In this document: one piece after another, positions 4,986 to 5,720 of the stretch
How the letters are laid out: every line of letters starts with the position of its first letter
How positions within the stretch are numbered: position 1 is the first letter of the stretch
The notes under the pieces: model-generated
Told to the model about the DNA's origin: nothing
The model's database searches: none
The model's input: the letters and a program-made list of their open reading frames with translations, nothing else
Position numbers and translations under genes: made by a program
Source of the DNA: JACRDV01 sp024860865 [NCBI: Methanobacteriota archaeon]
Lineage (GTDB): Archaea; JACRDV01
Direction of reading: 5' to 3'
DNA: 5,720 bases
Assembly (NCBI GenBank): GCA_024860865.1
Contig: JACRDV010000118.1
Span: forward strand, 1 to 5,720

Positions 4986-5720
4986 TTGAATATTCTGGTT
5001 TTTGAATATGCTGTTGGTGGAGGATTTAAAAAAGAGATTGATCCATGGATACTTGCTGAAGGCTATGCGATGTTTTCAACAATTGCTAGTGGATTTAAAA
5101 AAGCAGGTCATATAATTACTGGATTGGTTGACAATAGATTCTACGCTTTAAAATTCTTGGATGAACAAATTAAAGTTGAGCCGGGTAAACATCTTGAAAA
5201 ACTAAAAAATGCAACTAAAGAATGTGATATTGATGCTGTTTTTGTTATAGCTCCTGAGTCAAATTCTGAACTTTATTTTGCAAGCAAAATAATAGAGGAT
5301 AACGGCATTGTTTTACTTGGGAGTTCAAGCGAGGGTATTAAAACAACTTCAATTAAGGCGCATACATATCGAATTCTTAAAAATAAAGTGCCATTGCCTC
5401 CAACAAAGATAACGACTTTTAAACTAACTGAGGCAAAACTTGCAGTTAAAGAGGTTGGAGGCTATCCAGTTGTTGTAAAATCAGTTGACGGCGTTGCTTG
5501 TTCGGGATTGAGTTTTGTTAAAAATGATGCGCAACTTTTGCAAGCGCTGATAAAAACAAATAAAATTTCAAAATTTCAATATTGCTTAGTTCAAAAATAT
5601 TTAGAGGGTATACATGCTAGCGTAAGTTTAATTTGCAACGGGCACTCTGCATTTCCGCTTTCACTTAATCAACAATTTATTAAACTTAATCTCCCAGAAG
5701 CTGAATCGAAATATTTTGGA
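4986..5720 (+). CDS. ATP-grasp ligase related to tyramine-L-glutamate ligase MfnD (COG1821-type), 3' end cut by the window
   Basis: The frame stays open for 245 codons to the last base; family members run to roughly 300-330 residues, so about a quarter is missing. ATP-grasp enzymes join a carboxylate to an amine through an acyl-phosphate. MfnD makes gamma-glutamyltyramine for methanofuran. Visible are the N-terminal strand ILVFEYAVGGG (3-13) and an acidic-helix region around FVIAPESNSEL (86-96). GSSSEGIKTTSIKAHTYRIL (112-131) matches the segment leading into the ATP-grasp domain. YPVVVKSVDGVACSGLSFV (160-178) carries the ATP-binding Lys165, and LVQKYLEGIHASVSLI (201-216) the adenine-contacting strand. 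The closing acidic metal ligands lie beyond the edge. The TTG at 4986 is the only usable start between an in-frame stop at 4968 and the conserved first strand; GGGA is a weak binding site. MfnD-like is from motif memory; a different amine or amino-acid substrate is possible. Confidence 0.82.
   Translation, partial: MNILVFEYAVGGGFKKEIDPWILAEGYAMFSTIASGFKKAGHIITGLVDNRFYALKFLDEQIKVEPGKHLEKLKNATKECDIDAVFVIAPESNSELYFASKIIEDNGIVLLGSSSEGIKTTSIKAHTYRILKNKVPLPPTKITTFKLTEAKLAVKEVGGYPVVVKSVDGVACSGLSFVKNDAQLLQALIKTNKISKFQYCLVQKYLEGIHASVSLICNGHSAFPLSLNQQFIKLNLPEAESKYFG

Overview
The window looks like ordinary, AT-rich archaeal chromosome. The archaeal assignment rests on several signs. TATA-box/BRE-like promoters are placed about 25 bp upstream of predicted transcript starts. 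GTG and TTG starts are frequent. One Shine-Dalgarno sequence is of the GGTGA type. A tRNA start has a layout best explained by an archaeal-type intron. The protein families also fit: an archaeal SurE, a DUF4392 protein, a membrane protein with a C-terminal winged helix, and a COG1821/MfnD-like ATP-grasp enzyme. A Bathyarchaeia/Thermoproteota-type lineage is my best guess, but it is inference and no marker gene here settles it.

Left part, minus strand (1-1917). The first 41 bases hold the 5' half of a tRNA gene reading off the left edge, with its own TATA box. Next come two overlapping minus-strand genes: surE (5'-nucleotidase family, 1873 down to 1076) and a DUF4392/D-glutamate-cyclase-like protein (1095 down to 163). 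They overlap by 20 bp and are probably translationally coupled. The surE leader carries a near-perfect 20-bp tandem duplication at a 21-bp period that includes the ribosome binding site.

Middle part, plus strand (1931-4579). A divergent AT-rich promoter separates surE from a 351-residue surface protein. This protein has a signal peptide or anchor, two cell-wall-binding-2-like repeats, one transmembrane helix and a cytoplasmic winged helix, an architecture that suggests a membrane-spanning one-component regulator. After a 165-200 bp spacer with a 10-bp tandem repeat and a strong TATA box comes a nucleotide-sugar 6-dehydrogenase of the UDP-GlcNAc/UDP-ManNAc dehydrogenase type. It ends at a duplicated T6 tract that probably terminates transcription.

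Right part, plus strand (4586-5720). A new promoter leads into a 101-residue three-helix membrane protein of unknown function. Only 26 bp after it lies an ATP-grasp ligase related to tyramine-glutamate ligase (MfnD), which runs off the right edge. These two genes are likely co-transcribed.

The genes do not form one obvious pathway. Two loose themes are visible: the cell surface (the surface regulator and the sugar dehydrogenase) and small-molecule or glutamate-related metabolism (the D-glutamate-cyclase-like protein, SurE and the ATP-grasp ligase). I see no CRISPR array, insertion sequence, phage gene or defence system. The most distinctive items are the surface-sensor/winged-helix protein and the short tandem duplications at three intergenic control points.
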